The notes under the pieces: generated by a model
What the model saw: only the letters and a program-made list of their open reading frames with translations
Told to the model about the DNA's origin: nothing
Database searches by the model: none
Assembly: GCA_934454585.1 (NCBI GenBank)
Contig: CAKSFP010000016.1
Location: 1 to 64,000 of the forward strand
Origin: an uncultured Clostridia bacterium
Lineage (GTDB): Bacteria > Bacillota > Clostridia > UMGS1810
DNA: 64,000 bases
Reading direction: 5' to 3'
Shown here: positions 1 to 8,023 of the stretch, piece after piece
Numbering within the stretch: position 1 is the first letter of the stretch
Layout of the letters: each line of letters starts with the position of its first letter
Program-made: the position numbers and the translations under genes

Positions 1-470
1 AAACATATTCAAAATCGGGTATGTTTTGATAGGCTGATAATAGCTTAAAATAAATGTTCTTTGACAAAGAAAGCGCATAGGCGCAGTATAGACAGTCTTT
101 CAACATTCAGTCATAGCAGAGCTTATACAGTAAATGCGCCACGACGTCGGGGCAAGCTATAAAATATTCATTTTCGCATAAATGCAAAAATTCACTTTTT
201 CCGCTGCCCCTCCTTTTTCCCAAAAAGCCTATCGGCTTTTCGGGAGCCCTATTAAAATGACAGAGCGAGAAACATTTTTACCGTAAATGCAGAATAAAAG
301 GCAATTCTGCACAGCAATGATGCTATGATGAAATAATGATACTCCCGTCTTGAACGCGTCACTGCATTGGGCGGTTGCATAAGAACTATGCGGAGGGTGC
401 AAGTCCCGTGAGCCGTGCCACCGGCTGTCAGACTGTCGTTAAATAAACTGAAAATGAAAGGTAAATAAAT
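1..470. other. Left-edge non-coding region of a mobile element
   Basis: No convincing gene lies here. Positions about 200-250 resemble part of the core of the large inverted repeats seen at 15.2 kb and 51.5 kb (a CTCCTTTTTCCCAAAAAG block and a GGGAGCCCT block). Positions about 380-445 carry several short complementary blocks, including GGGTGCAAGTCCC and GAGCCG/CGGCT, which suggest a folded RNA directly upstream of the tnpW-like gene. It recalls pieces of cobalamin riboswitches and of group II intron domain I, but I cannot assign either. Confidence 0.35.
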
Positions 471-662
471 ATGAGTAATTTAGAGCATATCGAAAGCAAA
501 CCGGCAGATATGAATACTCTTAATTCTACATACAAAGCCGGAAATACAACTTATGTTGTGAACAGTCATTTTGCAGGTAAAGAAAAAATAGGTAATTTGG
601 TATTTGACATATTACGCAAAAAATCATCAGTGCAAAGCGCTGAATCTCTTACACAGGCATAG
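471..662 (+). CDS. TnpW-like transposon-encoded small protein
   Basis: A 63-residue protein with no membrane segment. The middle stretch (YKAGNTTYVVNSHF, then a G-x-E/K-x-x-G-N-L-V-F-D-I-L motif near residues 36-48) fits the small TnpW family found beside large serine recombinases in Clostridia mobile elements; the role of that family is poorly defined. It starts with ATG behind the weak ribosome site AAAGGTAA and ends 85 bases before the recombinase gene, so the two are probably one unit. It supports reading 1-2.4 kb as the terminal part of an integrated element whose other cargo lies left of the window. Confidence 0.7.
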   Translation: MSNLEHIESKPADMNTLNSTYKAGNTTYVVNSHFAGKEKIGNLVFDILRKKSSVQSAESLTQA

Positions 663-747
663 ACAAAACAAATAAAGCGCGTTATAATATACCCATACAA
701 TTATTCTATTATATCATTGTCCTGCATTTTGTAGGAGGTAATAATTT

Positions 748-2388
748 ATGCTAATGCACGATGATGATTATAATGTGGGTATTTACTGTCGTCTTTCAAG
801 AGATGACCATAACGGCAGCTTAGAAAGTATGAGCATTGCCAATCAAAGACAAGTTCTTATGGACTATGTAAATGAAAAGGGGTGGAAATTAGAGGATTGT
901 TATATTGATGACGGATATACCGGCACAAATTTTAACAGACCGGATTTCAAAAGAATGATTCACGATGCCGAAATAGGCAGAATAAATTGCATTGTTACAA
1001 AGGACCTTTCCAGACTCGGACGAAATTATGTTGAAGCCGGATATTATACCGAAGAATACTTTATTGAACACGATATTAGGTTTATTGCGGTTAATGACGG
1101 AATAGACACAATAAAAGACGATAATGACATAGCAGCTTTTCATCACGTACTAAACGAAATTTATCCAAAACAAGTTTCAAAAAAGGTACGACAAGTAAAA
1201 AAGAAAAGCGCTGAGCAGGGAAAGTTTATGGGTAGTCAAGCTCCGTACGGATATATGAAATCTCCGGAGGATAAGCACATTCTTATAATTGATGACGAAG
1301 CCGCATTTATTGTACGCAGGCTGTTCAATGATTTTGCAAATGGTGACAGTGCCCGTATGATAGCGGACAAACTCAACAAAGAAGGTGTAAGCACACCGAG
1401 ATTTTATCATTATGAAAAAGAGGGTAAGACAAATCCATTATCCGAACAGAAAAATGTTTGGGGCAGTGCGACGATAACACAACTATTAAAAAATCAGGCG
1501 TACATAGGAAATATGGTGCAGGGTAAGCGGCAGGTTGTTTCATTCAAAACAAAGAAAATGCGGACTGTTTCACCCGAAAATTGGATTGTTGTTGAAAATA
1601 CACACGAAGCTCTTGTTGAAAAAGAATTATGGGACAGAGTTCAAAAAAGGTTTAACCGACATCACCATACCGTTGTGAGGAGGACAAAAAACGATATGAT
1701 AGGTCTGTTTTCAGGCCTTATAAAGTGCGCGGACTGTGGTATGCCTTTGGCATATATGCGTAAGCAGTTAAAAGACCGTGAAAAGGGTGTGTACCGTTGC
1801 AGTAAGTATAATAACAACGGCAGCAAGGCTTGCTCATCACATTACATTGACGAAGATCATATAAGCACATTTATTCTAAATGATATACGCAATTATGCAA
1901 CTCTTGCCGTAAATGAAAGAGAACATTTGGCAGATAAACTTTACAAGGCGTTAAAGAAAAGCAATCGTGGCGAAATGGGTAGTGTAAAAACAAAAATTAA
2001 AAACATAGAAACACGCTTGCTTGAATTAAACGATAGAATTAAATGCGTATATGAAGATAAATGCACGGGGAAAATGCCGGAAGATATTGCACTTGGACTT
2101 ATGAAAAATTTCACAGATGAAAAGGCAGAATTGGAAAAGAAACTGCCAATTATCAAAAATAAACTCTGCGACATAAGCGAAACCGAGAGTAATATTAACG
2201 ATTGGCTTGATATGATTAGTCGATATGAAAATATAACGGAGCTTGACCGTGAAACTGTGTTCGGACTTGTTGAAAGCATAACCGTTTACGAAAAAGACCG
2301 AAGCGGCGAAAATGTAACGCAGGAAATAAGAATTGAATACCGTTTTATCAAAAATCTTTTGCAAAAAGAGAAAGAGGACATTGCTTGA
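748..2388 (+). CDS. Large serine recombinase (TnpX-like, DUF4368 type)
   Basis: A 546-residue site-specific recombinase that would excise and integrate the element. The N-terminal resolvase domain (about 8-150) has the catalytic serine in YCRLSRDD, then LSRLGRNY. The Recombinase domain (about 165-270) has APYGYMKSPEDK and an insertion-site helix region. A zinc ribbon follows near 327-370 (CADCGMP...YRCSKY...ACSSHYI), then a coiled coil (about 395-470) and a C-terminal DUF4368-like segment near 490-535 (FGLVESITVYEKD). Length is normal for the family and the frame is intact, so it is probably functional. The start follows a strong AGGAGG site. The gene ends 66 bases from the CCA end of a tRNA-Ser gene. 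Confidence 0.93.
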   Translation: MLMHDDDYNVGIYCRLSRDDHNGSLESMSIANQRQVLMDYVNEKGWKLEDCYIDDGYTGTNFNRPDFKRMIHDAEIGRINCIVTKDLSRLGRNYVEAGYYTEEYFIEHDIRFIAVNDGIDTIKDDNDIAAFHHVLNEIYPKQVSKKVRQVKKKSAEQGKFMGSQAPYGYMKSPEDKHILIIDDEAAFIVRRLFNDFANGDSARMIADKLNKEGVSTPRFYHYEKEGKTNPLSEQKNVWGSATITQLLKNQAYIGNMVQGKRQVVSFKTKKMRTVSPENWIVVENTHEALVEKELWDRVQKRFNRHHHTVVRRTKNDMIGLFSGLIKCADCGMPLAYMRKQLKDREKGVYRCSKYNNNGSKACSSHYIDEDHISTFILNDIRNYATLAVNEREHLADKLYKALKKSNRGEMGSVKTKIKNIETRLLELNDRIKCVYEDKCTGKMPEDIALGLMKNFTDEKAELEKKLPIIKNKLCDISETESNINDWLDMISRYENITELDRETVFGLVESITVYEKDRSGENVTQEIRIEYRFIKNLLQKEKEDIA

Positions 2389-2418
2389 TTTCTCAAACAA
2401 CATCCTCAACTGTTCCGT

Positions 2419-2448
2419 AAATACACTTGCTTGTCCAAAAGTGTATTT
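2419..2448. other. 10-bp stem hairpin between recombinase and tRNA
   Basis: AAATACACTT and AAGTGTATTT form a perfect 10-bp stem with a 10-base loop, lying between the recombinase stop and the 3' end of tRNA-Ser(GCU). It could terminate the leftward tRNA transcript, though there is no clear T run, or it could belong to the end of the mobile element. Confidence 0.45.
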
Positions 2449-2454
2449 ATGTAA

Positions 2455-2546
2455 TGGCGGAGAAGGAGAGATTTGAACTCTCGCGCCGGTTACCCGACCT
2501 ACACCCTTAGCAGGGGCGCCTCTTCGGCCTCTTGAGTACTTCTCCG
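2455..2546 (-). tRNA. tRNA-Ser (anticodon GCU)
   Basis: Read on the minus strand, a 92-base class II tRNA: acceptor stem CGGAGAA pairs with TTCTCCG followed by encoded CCA; the anticodon loop is CTGCTAA, giving anticodon GCU; there is a long variable arm and the T-loop TTCAAAT. It is the second gene of a two-tRNA leftward unit. Its 3' end faces the recombinase gene, the side where integrating elements commonly sit. Confidence 0.95.
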
Positions 2547-2607
2547 TATGCATCACCGACAGCCGAAATTGCCGATGAACTCAAACAAATATTAAACTGT
2601 GTTAAAG

Positions 2608-2695
2608 TGGCGGAGAGGCAGAGATTCGAACTCTGGGTGCTTTCGCATCACTAGTTTTCAAGACTAGCTCCTTAAACCACTCGGACACCTCTCCG
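2608..2695 (-). tRNA. tRNA-Ser (anticodon UGA)
   Basis: Read on the minus strand, an 88-base class II tRNA: acceptor stem CGGAGAG pairs with CTCTCCG then CCA; anticodon loop CTTGAAA gives UGA; the long variable arm contains GATGCGAAAGCA; T-loop TTCGAAT. It is first in the tRNA unit, 61 bases upstream of tRNA-Ser(GCU), and a strong promoter lies about 55 bases ahead of it. Confidence 0.95.
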
Positions 2696-2749
2696 TGCGT
2701 TGAATCGCAAAATAGCGAAATCGAACACATCGAAATCAGCTACCTATAT

Positions 2750-2778
2750 ATAATACCACGCAAAAGCGCGCTTGTCAA
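2750..2778 (-). promoter_or_regulatory. Sigma-70-type promoter for the tRNA-Ser pair
   Basis: On the minus strand TTGACA, a 17-base spacer and TATTAT, ending 55 bases before the first tRNA. The spacing and near-consensus boxes fit a strong stable-RNA promoter. Confidence 0.8.
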
Positions 2779-2891
2779 CAACTTTTTTCAAAAGTTGCGT
2801 GAAAAAGCGTGAAAAAGCGTGAAAAGCGTGAAAAACCGATTTGCAAAAAGAAAAATCTTGTAAACCGCTTAAACTTATGATACAATATCAT

Positions 2892-3296
2892 TAGTTGATT
2901 GTAAAATTACGAACTAAAAATTGTGGATTGATTTTTGCATTTTTTGAATCCCTCAGTCACCTACGGTGACAGCTCCCTTTAGCAAGGGCGCCTTTCGCTC
3001 GGTCGACAGTTTGTGCTGATGGAGAAAGCCTCCCTTGCCTTAAAGGGGCGATGGTTGCCGGCGGCAAATTGCCTCCCTTGCCAAAGGGAGGGGGACCGCC
3101 GTAGGCGGTGGAGGGATTCGATCGCCGACCGAACCGGAGGTGAGAACGGGACCGCCCACTGATTATTATTTTTGCAAAAAAATAATAATCATGTGAAAAA
3201 GGCGGTGGTGGGATTCATAAAGTGGAGAAAACCAAACTTGTTTATGCAATTGAAATGCGCCTAAGATGTGCATTTTGGTGATTTTACAAACGGCTA
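2892..3296. mobile_element. MITE-like element, copy 1
   Basis: A 405-bp non-coding element. The ends are inverted repeats (TAGTTGATTGTAAAATTAC and, reversed, TAGCCGTTTGTAAAATCAC). It is flanked by a perfect 11-bp direct repeat TACAATATCAT at 2881-2891 and 3297-3307, read as a target duplication. The interior carries several GC-rich hairpins of the CTCCCTT/AAGGGAG type and one AT-rich palindrome (3162-3191). Two related copies lie near oriC (21365-21673 and 22737-23094). It lies 30 bases upstream of the PqqD-like gene, so it may contribute its promoter region. Confidence 0.8.
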
Positions 3297-3326
3297 TACA
3301 ATATCATCAAAAGGAGAATGATAGCC

Positions 3327-3593
3327 ATGAAAACATCAGAAAAATTTGTGCTGCGCAGCATGGCAGACAGCTATGTTGTAGTGCCGGTGGGCGACAACAT
3401 AGTTGACTTCGGCGCAATGATAACAATAAATGAAACGGGAGCATACATATGGAACCTGTTGCAGAACGACACCGATTTGGACGCGATAGTATCGGCAATG
3501 TGCTCCGAGTTTGATGTAGACGAGGCAACCGCGCGTGCGGACGCCGAGGAATTTGTCGGCATATTGCGTGATAATCGGGTGCTCGAAGGATGA
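3327..3593 (+). CDS. PqqD-family peptide-binding protein
   Basis: An 88-residue protein of the PqqD/RRE fold: beta-rich N-terminus (FVLRSMADSYVVVPVG), the family pattern NETGAYIWNLL near 38-48 and a helical C-terminus ending in LRDNRVLEG. PqqD domains bind leader peptides of ribosomally made peptides and present them to processing enzymes. I place the start at the ATG 10 bases after AGGAG; an in-frame ATG 9 bases upstream is too close to that site. The stop overlaps the next start by four bases (ATGA), so translation is probably coupled. With a peptidase and an ABC exporter downstream it suggests peptide maturation and export. Confidence 0.85.
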   Translation: MKTSEKFVLRSMADSYVVVPVGDNIVDFGAMITINETGAYIWNLLQNDTDLDAIVSAMCSEFDVDEATARADAEEFVGILRDNRVLEG

Positions 3594-4063
3594 GCGTGAT
3601 AAAAAAACAAATCTTCAGCATAGCCGACCTGGCACCGTTTATTGCCGAAAGAGTGAGCAGCGGTGCATCCGTGCGGTTCACAGTGACGGGCAACAGCATG
3701 TTTCCGCTGTTTTCAAACCGCCGCGATCAAGTGACCGTGACCGCCCCAACAAATGTCCGCAAATATGACATAGTGCTGCACCGCAGGACCGACGGCACAT
3801 ACATATTGCACCGCGTGATAGGCAGACGCGGCGATGTGCTCACCATAGCCGGCGACAACGAGACGGAAAAGGAAACCGGTGTGAACATATCTCAGGTGAT
3901 CGCCGTGGTGACCGACTTCACGCGCAAGGACAGGGATGTATCCGTAAATAACCCCGTCTACCGCACATACAGTCGCCTGTGGCTCGCCGTGTTTCCGGCT
4001 CGGCACATAATTCTGGCAGTCCTGCTGATTGTTAGGAGGGCTTTTTCTCATGCAAAAAGATAA
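3590..4063 (+). CDS. S26-family ER-type (SipW-like) signal peptidase
   Basis: A 157-residue peptidase. The motif TVTGNSMFPLF places the nucleophile at Ser36. A later LHRVIGRRGD places a histidine (His74) where eubacterial signal peptidases have lysine, followed by AGDN with Asp89; this Ser-His-Asp arrangement is that of ER-type or SipW-like enzymes. A hydrophobic segment near the C-terminus (about 128-150) could anchor it in the membrane. Because the partner exporter lacks a C39 peptidase domain, this enzyme is the natural candidate for removing the leader of the exported substrate; that assignment is inference from context. It overlaps both neighbours. Confidence 0.8.
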   Translation: MSVIKKQIFSIADLAPFIAERVSSGASVRFTVTGNSMFPLFSNRRDQVTVTAPTNVRKYDIVLHRRTDGTYILHRVIGRRGDVLTIAGDNETEKETGVNISQVIAVVTDFTRKDRDVSVNNPVYRTYSRLWLAVFPARHIILAVLLIVRRAFSHAKR

Positions 4064-5732
4064 GGGGAACAACAAAATGCGTGAAAAGAGTGAAAAGCGT
4101 GAAAATCGTGAAAAAACGGTGCAGTGGATTTTTCGCAATGCAAAAAAATCAGTCCCTGCAATAATTATACTCGCCGCTATCGGTGCGGCGATGTCGTATC
4201 TGTCCGTGCGCTTTGCCTTTGTGTCGCGCTCTGTTATGGACATAGCCGTGGGCAGCGCGGACGGCAGCCTGGCACAGGCGGTAGCGCTGCTCTTTGTTCT
4301 CATTGCCCTGCAGATGGCGGCGCACATTGTCTACACCCTTGTTGAGGTTCGCTCGCTGTGCACCCTTTCAAACAATATTCAAAGCTCCGTTTTCCGCACT
4401 GTGCTCGAGTCGGACTATCTCAGTCTGTCCGCCGTCCATTCGGGAGAGACGGTCAATATGCTCTCAAGCGATGTTTCCGTGATTACATCGGGAGTTCTCG
4501 GCACAGTGCCGAAGATTTTTACCGTGATATCACAGTTGATTTTCAGCCTGTGGGCGCTGTTTACGCTGGATTCTTACCTGGCACTGATATGCGTTGTTGC
4601 ATTTCCGCTCGTCACCGTCGCCGCCAGGCTCTACGGCAGACGCATGAAAATGCTGCATAAACAGTGCCGTGCAAGTGACGGAAAGATTAAATCCTATATG
4701 CAGGAGATGATTCAAAATGTTCTTGCAGTAAAAGCCTTTGTGCGAGAGGCAAGCTGCGCCGCACGCCTGGGCGGAATGCAGGCGGAAAACCGCCGTCTCA
4801 ATGTGCGCCGCGGCATAATAAGCATTTTGTCCAATCTCATGTTCTTTTTCATAATGACCGTCGGCTACTATCTCGCTCTTGCCTGGTGTGCCTACAAGAT
4901 ATCGATCGGCATAATGACCGTGGGTACGCTTACTGCCGTGCTGCAGCTTGTGGGGCAGCTCCAGGAACCTTTCGGCGATTTTTCGTCGCTCATCCCGGGG
5001 TGGTATGCAACGCTCGCCTCGGCTGAGCGGCTGATTGCTCTCGAAGATACGACGCATGACCCGGCGGTGCGCACCGTGAGCGGGTTTGAGGGGATAGACG
5101 CCGAAAATGTCGGTTTTGCGTATGGCGGCGAGGAGATTTTGCACTCCGCCTCGCTCAGTGTGAATAAGGGTGAGATAATAGGTATATCCGGAATATCCGG
5201 CATAGGCAAGAGCACATTTATGCAGCTTGTCATGGGTATTTTGCACCCGGAGAGCGGCGAAATCAGCGTGCGCTGTGCCGAAGGGCGCATTGTATCTGAC
5301 GGTTCGCTGCGCTCGCTCTTTGCATATGTGCCCCAGGGAAACATGATCTTGTCGGGAACGGTGAGGGATAACATTGCGTTTTTTGCCGAAGATGTGCCGG
5401 ACGAGATGATAATCAGCTCGGCAAAAGCAGCGTGTATTTTTGATTATATATCGTCACTGCCGGACGGATTTGACACCATGCTCGGAGAGGGCGGCGCCGG
5501 ACTGTCCGAAGGTCAGATTCAGCGCATAGCAGTGGCGCGTGCGCTGTGCACCGACCGCCCGGTGATACTGCTGGACGAGGCGACATCCGCCCTGGACGCA
5601 GAGACGGAGAAAGAACTGATAGCGAACATCAAAAAAATGAGCGGCAAAACCTGCATATTCATCACACACAAGACGGCAGCACTGGAGATTTGCGACAGGG
5701 TGATATCGATAAAAAACGGCTCGATTATATGA
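4050..5732 (+). CDS. ABC exporter, fused permease and ATPase
   Basis: About 560 residues. Six membrane helices (about 35-310) precede a nucleotide-binding domain with a variant Walker A GISGIGKST, a Q-loop region (YVPQGN), the signature LSEGQIQR and Walker B VILLDEATSALD, then the switch histidine in FITHKT. It is a half-transporter expected to work as a homodimer. The ATG at 4050, ten bases after AGGAGG, is preferred over a TTG further up; it overlaps the peptidase gene by 14 bases. The N-terminus is highly charged (MREKSEKRENREK), encoded by a GTGAAAA-type tandem repeat like one found upstream at 2805. The substrate is probably the peptide or secreted protein encoded downstream. Confidence 0.92.
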   Translation: MQKDKGNNKMREKSEKRENREKTVQWIFRNAKKSVPAIIILAAIGAAMSYLSVRFAFVSRSVMDIAVGSADGSLAQAVALLFVLIALQMAAHIVYTLVEVRSLCTLSNNIQSSVFRTVLESDYLSLSAVHSGETVNMLSSDVSVITSGVLGTVPKIFTVISQLIFSLWALFTLDSYLALICVVAFPLVTVAARLYGRRMKMLHKQCRASDGKIKSYMQEMIQNVLAVKAFVREASCAARLGGMQAENRRLNVRRGIISILSNLMFFFIMTVGYYLALAWCAYKISIGIMTVGTLTAVLQLVGQLQEPFGDFSSLIPGWYATLASAERLIALEDTTHDPAVRTVSGFEGIDAENVGFAYGGEEILHSASLSVNKGEIIGISGISGIGKSTFMQLVMGILHPESGEISVRCAEGRIVSDGSLRSLFAYVPQGNMILSGTVRDNIAFFAEDVPDEMIISSAKAACIFDYISSLPDGFDTMLGEGGAGLSEGQIQRIAVARALCTDRPVILLDEATSALDAETEKELIANIKKMSGKTCIFITHKTAALEICDRVISIKNGSII

Positions 5733-5854
5733 AAGAATTCTTCGGGGAGAATACGGGGGAAAAATGTCATATGTTAAAATATACAATAGATTATCCCGTC
5801 AATTATGTGTTTTACACAAAATATTAAATTATCAAAAAAAGAGCGTAAAAATGC

Positions 5855-5883
5855 TTGACAAACTCTGCGCTGTCTGTTAGAAT
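5855..5883 (+). promoter_or_regulatory. Promoter for the secreted-protein/peptide pair
   Basis: TTGACA, a 17-base spacer and TAGAAT, 43 bases upstream of the secreted protein start. It gives this pair transcription independent of the exporter genes. Confidence 0.75.
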
Positions 5884-5925
5884 TTAGGTAACAATTAGAT
5901 TTAAGAATAGGGAGATGTATGTCTA

Positions 5926-6906
5926 ATGAAAAATAATTTATTAAAGTCGGTTGCGGCGGCTGCAACTGCATCGGCATTATTGTTCTCGACTGTGACATCG
6001 TTTGCGGCGGCAACGGCAACGACGGTTACTACATACTCGGGTAGCACGGTTAGTGTAAGTTCGACGATTACCGGTGTTGCAGCGAATACAATGGTAACAT
6101 ACCTTGCAAGTGCTAATTCTGACGGAAGTGTTAGCAAGTCTGGTGATATTCTGTATATAGGTCAGAAGACATCTGATGGTAGTAACGCTATTACTTTTAA
6201 TTATAACTTGCCTTCATCTGTTACTGCTACAGCAGGTAATGTGCTTGCCAAAGTTAAGTACGGCGCAAGCGATGAAACCACAGCAGGCTTACTTAATGCA
6301 GACGCATCAACGGAAGTTAAGTATGGTGCGTTGGCAATAACAAAAAACAATTGTACTATTAAGATTGGTGAAACTGTGCTTACAGATAATACAACAGCGA
6401 CTGTTGGTAACGGTGGTAGTGTTACAGTTTCTTTTGAAGCTGATACAGGTTATGCAGTTAAAGAGGTATACTTGAACGGTGAGTTAAACGCAGATGCTGT
6501 ACCCCAAGGAAAAATTGTAGTTAATTATGACGAAGATGGCATGGAACTCGTTGTTATTTGTGGTGCCGTTGATAAGGAAAATAGTAGCCCCGCTGTTGTA
6601 CCGGTTATGAGCATTTCAGAAGAGGGCACGGATCAAGTTGGCTTGATTTGCCATAAAACAGGAACAGCAAAAAGTTTTGGTGTATATGCTACTTTGAGCA
6701 ATGGTGCGGTATTTGAGATGGATGACTACAAAGGTTATTTCCCGGCAACTGTCGACGAGGATGGCTTCTATGCAGTGCAGATAGTTAATGACAGAACTGG
6801 ATATTCTTTCCCGGAGGGTCTCTCACTTAAACCTGCATATGAAACGGTAAATGACGGAGTTTATGTATACGCCGGTAATAATTCGTGGGAAAAACCCGCT
6901 AATTAA
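5926..6906 (+). CDS. Secreted protein of unknown function
   Basis: A 326-residue protein with a clear Sec signal peptide: two lysines, a hydrophobic core AAAATASALLFSTV and a likely cut after SFAA. The mature part is rich in Thr, Ser, Val and Gly and looks like beta-sandwich material; it has few cysteines and no anchor or membrane segment. The segment near 175-200 (VTVSFEADTGYAVKEVYLNGE) resembles small surface-protein beta repeats. It is preceded by GGGAG and its own promoter, and the small peptide gene follows 42 bases later. I do not recognise a family. It may be a partner or substrate of the upstream exporter. Confidence 0.75.
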   Translation: MKNNLLKSVAAAATASALLFSTVTSFAAATATTVTTYSGSTVSVSSTITGVAANTMVTYLASANSDGSVSKSGDILYIGQKTSDGSNAITFNYNLPSSVTATAGNVLAKVKYGASDETTAGLLNADASTEVKYGALAITKNNCTIKIGETVLTDNTTATVGNGGSVTVSFEADTGYAVKEVYLNGELNADAVPQGKIVVNYDEDGMELVVICGAVDKENSSPAVVPVMSISEEGTDQVGLICHKTGTAKSFGVYATLSNGAVFEMDDYKGYFPATVDEDGFYAVQIVNDRTGYSFPEGLSLKPAYETVNDGVYVYAGNNSWEKPAN

Positions 6907-6948
6907 AACTTAACAAACTTAGCATATAAATATTGGAGGGAAGATATC

Positions 6949-7125
6949 ATGAGAAATTATACAAAGCCTTCGGCTGAGGTTGTTGAGCTTGCTGTAAAAG
7001 AACCTGTCAGCCTTGTTAAGCCTACAACTAAAACGGATCGTACATTTGGTTTTGGTTCAAAACAACGCAAAATCACATTGACAAGTTTTGCAACTCAGGA
7101 TGCGTCAATTATCACAAATGGCTAA
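6949..7125 (+). CDS. 58-aa precursor-like peptide (candidate RiPP precursor)
   Basis: ATG follows TTGGAGGG by nine bases. The product begins MRNYTKPSAEVVEL, a leader pattern (Y-x-K-P-x-x-E-V) common in short precursor-like peptides of gut Clostridia, and continues with a basic, Thr/Ser-rich tail ending DASIITNG. It has no cysteines, so lanthionine or sactipeptide chemistry is unlikely. A terminator follows 20 bases after the stop. The PqqD-like protein, peptidase and exporter upstream make it the best candidate for the processed, exported peptide; no modifying enzyme such as a radical SAM protein is encoded nearby. The gene is supported by its start site, position and terminator rather than by a family match. 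Confidence 0.65.
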   Translation: MRNYTKPSAEVVELAVKEPVSLVKPTTKTDRTFGFGSKQRKITLTSFATQDASIITNG

Positions 7126-7144
7126 TACAACCGAATAAAATCTC

Positions 7145-7176
7145 AAACGGTGCAGAAAAATTCTGCACCGTTTTTT
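7145..7176 (+). terminator. Rho-independent terminator after the peptide gene
   Basis: ACGGTGCAGAA and TTCTGCACCGT form an 11-bp stem around a three-base AAA loop, followed by a run of six T. It closes the 5.9-7.1 kb transcription unit. Confidence 0.9.
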
Positions 7177-7224
7177 GTGTTTGTCGCTGCAAAAGGTTTA
7201 TCCCTGAGGGCGATGCATTACACT

Positions 7225-7345
7225 CAAATAAACACTTAACAAAAAGGCTCCCCTTGAGAGAAATGCCTCCCCTTGCCCCTAAAGGGAGGTGCCGCCCAAT
7301 CAATATTATTTTTTGAAAAATAATATTGATTGAATAAGGCGGCGG
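7225..7345. repeat. CTCCCTT-type repeat with AT-rich palindrome insert
   Basis: Contains GCCTCCCCTTGCCCCTAAAG and GGGAGGTGCCGCC. At 7297-7332 a long perfect AT-rich palindrome (CAATCAATATTATTTTTT and its complement) sits where sister copies have only a four-base loop; GGCGGCGG follows. Confidence 0.7.
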
Positions 7346-7530
7346 TTTTCCCAATCGGTCGTAGGGGCAAGGTTCTGATCTGCCCGATTTTAGGCAATTC
7401 CCCCAAATGACCGTAGGGGCGCCCGATTTTAGGCAATTCCCCCAAATGACCGTAGGGGCAGGGCTCTGCTCTGCCCGTGTTTTGCCAATTCCGCAATTCC
7501 ACAAATAGGGACCCCACCCCTACGGATTAT
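7345..7530. repeat. Cluster of GTAGGG-headed short palindromes
   Basis: Several units of the form GTAGGGGCA-GGGCTCTGCTCTGCCCG or its shortened form occur at about 7364, 7411 and 7451, with an inverted CCCCTACGG at 7517-7525. Each is a short imperfect palindrome with a changing centre. Related units occur at about 7600, 7713, 7871, 8398, 8459, 8577 and 9594. No gene is supported here. Confidence 0.65.
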
Positions 7531-8023
7531 TTCCGATAGTGCGTTTCAGAGGCGAAAGACCTGTAGTAATGTATAATATGTGTTTGATGTGATTTTGTGG
7601 TTGTCTGCGGAACGACACATGGGTCGTTCCCTACGAAAACCACAAAAACGCAGCAGAGAGAAATATTGCGATAAATCGACAACAACCGCAAATTAACACT
7701 CGGTTGCAATTCTTCGTCTGTCGGTAGGGAACGACCTATGTGTCGTTCCGCAAAGAAAATCATTTTATTATTTTCGGTCAAAAATAATTTTGAGGATACC
7801 GTACCGCAAAATCTACGCAACCCTTGCCTTTAATATGTTTCCCTCTCGCGCCGAACCTGCATCAAGCCGGTAGGGGTCGATGACCTCATCGACCCGAGCA
7901 ACCTGACACAAAGATGAATCAACCACTTTTGCGCAATATCTCCAAAAACAAAAAAATCACCATTGACAAATCGCCGATGATGATGTATACTAAAAATACA
8001 AAAAGGCAAGACCTCAAACGGTT
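7451..8023. repeat. 573-bp perfect direct repeat, first copy
   Basis: Identical base for base, as far as I can read, to 8576-9148 (offset 1125). It carries GTAGGG palindromes and, at its right end, the antisense-RNA promoter and about the first 25 bases of that RNA. The identity stops right after AAACGGTT. The 97-codon minus-strand reading frame present in both copies has no ribosome site and is not called. Confidence 0.92.
7963..7991 (+). promoter_or_regulatory. Antisense RNA promoter, module A
   Basis: TTGACA, 17-base spacer, TATACT: near-consensus. It drives a short rightward RNA convergent with the leftward toxin-like mRNA. The same promoter occurs at 9088 and, inverted, at 16955. Confidence 0.8.

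Noticed and set aside
2026..2556. Minus-strand frame of 176 codons over the recombinase end
   Set aside because: It runs through tRNA-Ser(GCU) and the antisense of the recombinase gene.
5546..5827. Plus-strand frame of 93 codons at the end of the exporter gene
   Set aside because: Frame-shifted shadow of the ATPase domain.
7112..7517. Overlapping minus-strand frames with repeated TVIWGNCLKSG-type segments
   Set aside because: The apparent protein repeats come from the GTAGGGGC DNA repeats; no start signal.
7527..7820. A 97-codon minus-strand reading frame present twice (also 8652-8945) with identical protein
   Set aside because: It lies within the non-coding 573-bp repeat, runs through GTAGGG palindromes and has no ribosome site; its perfect duplication is explained by the DNA repeat.
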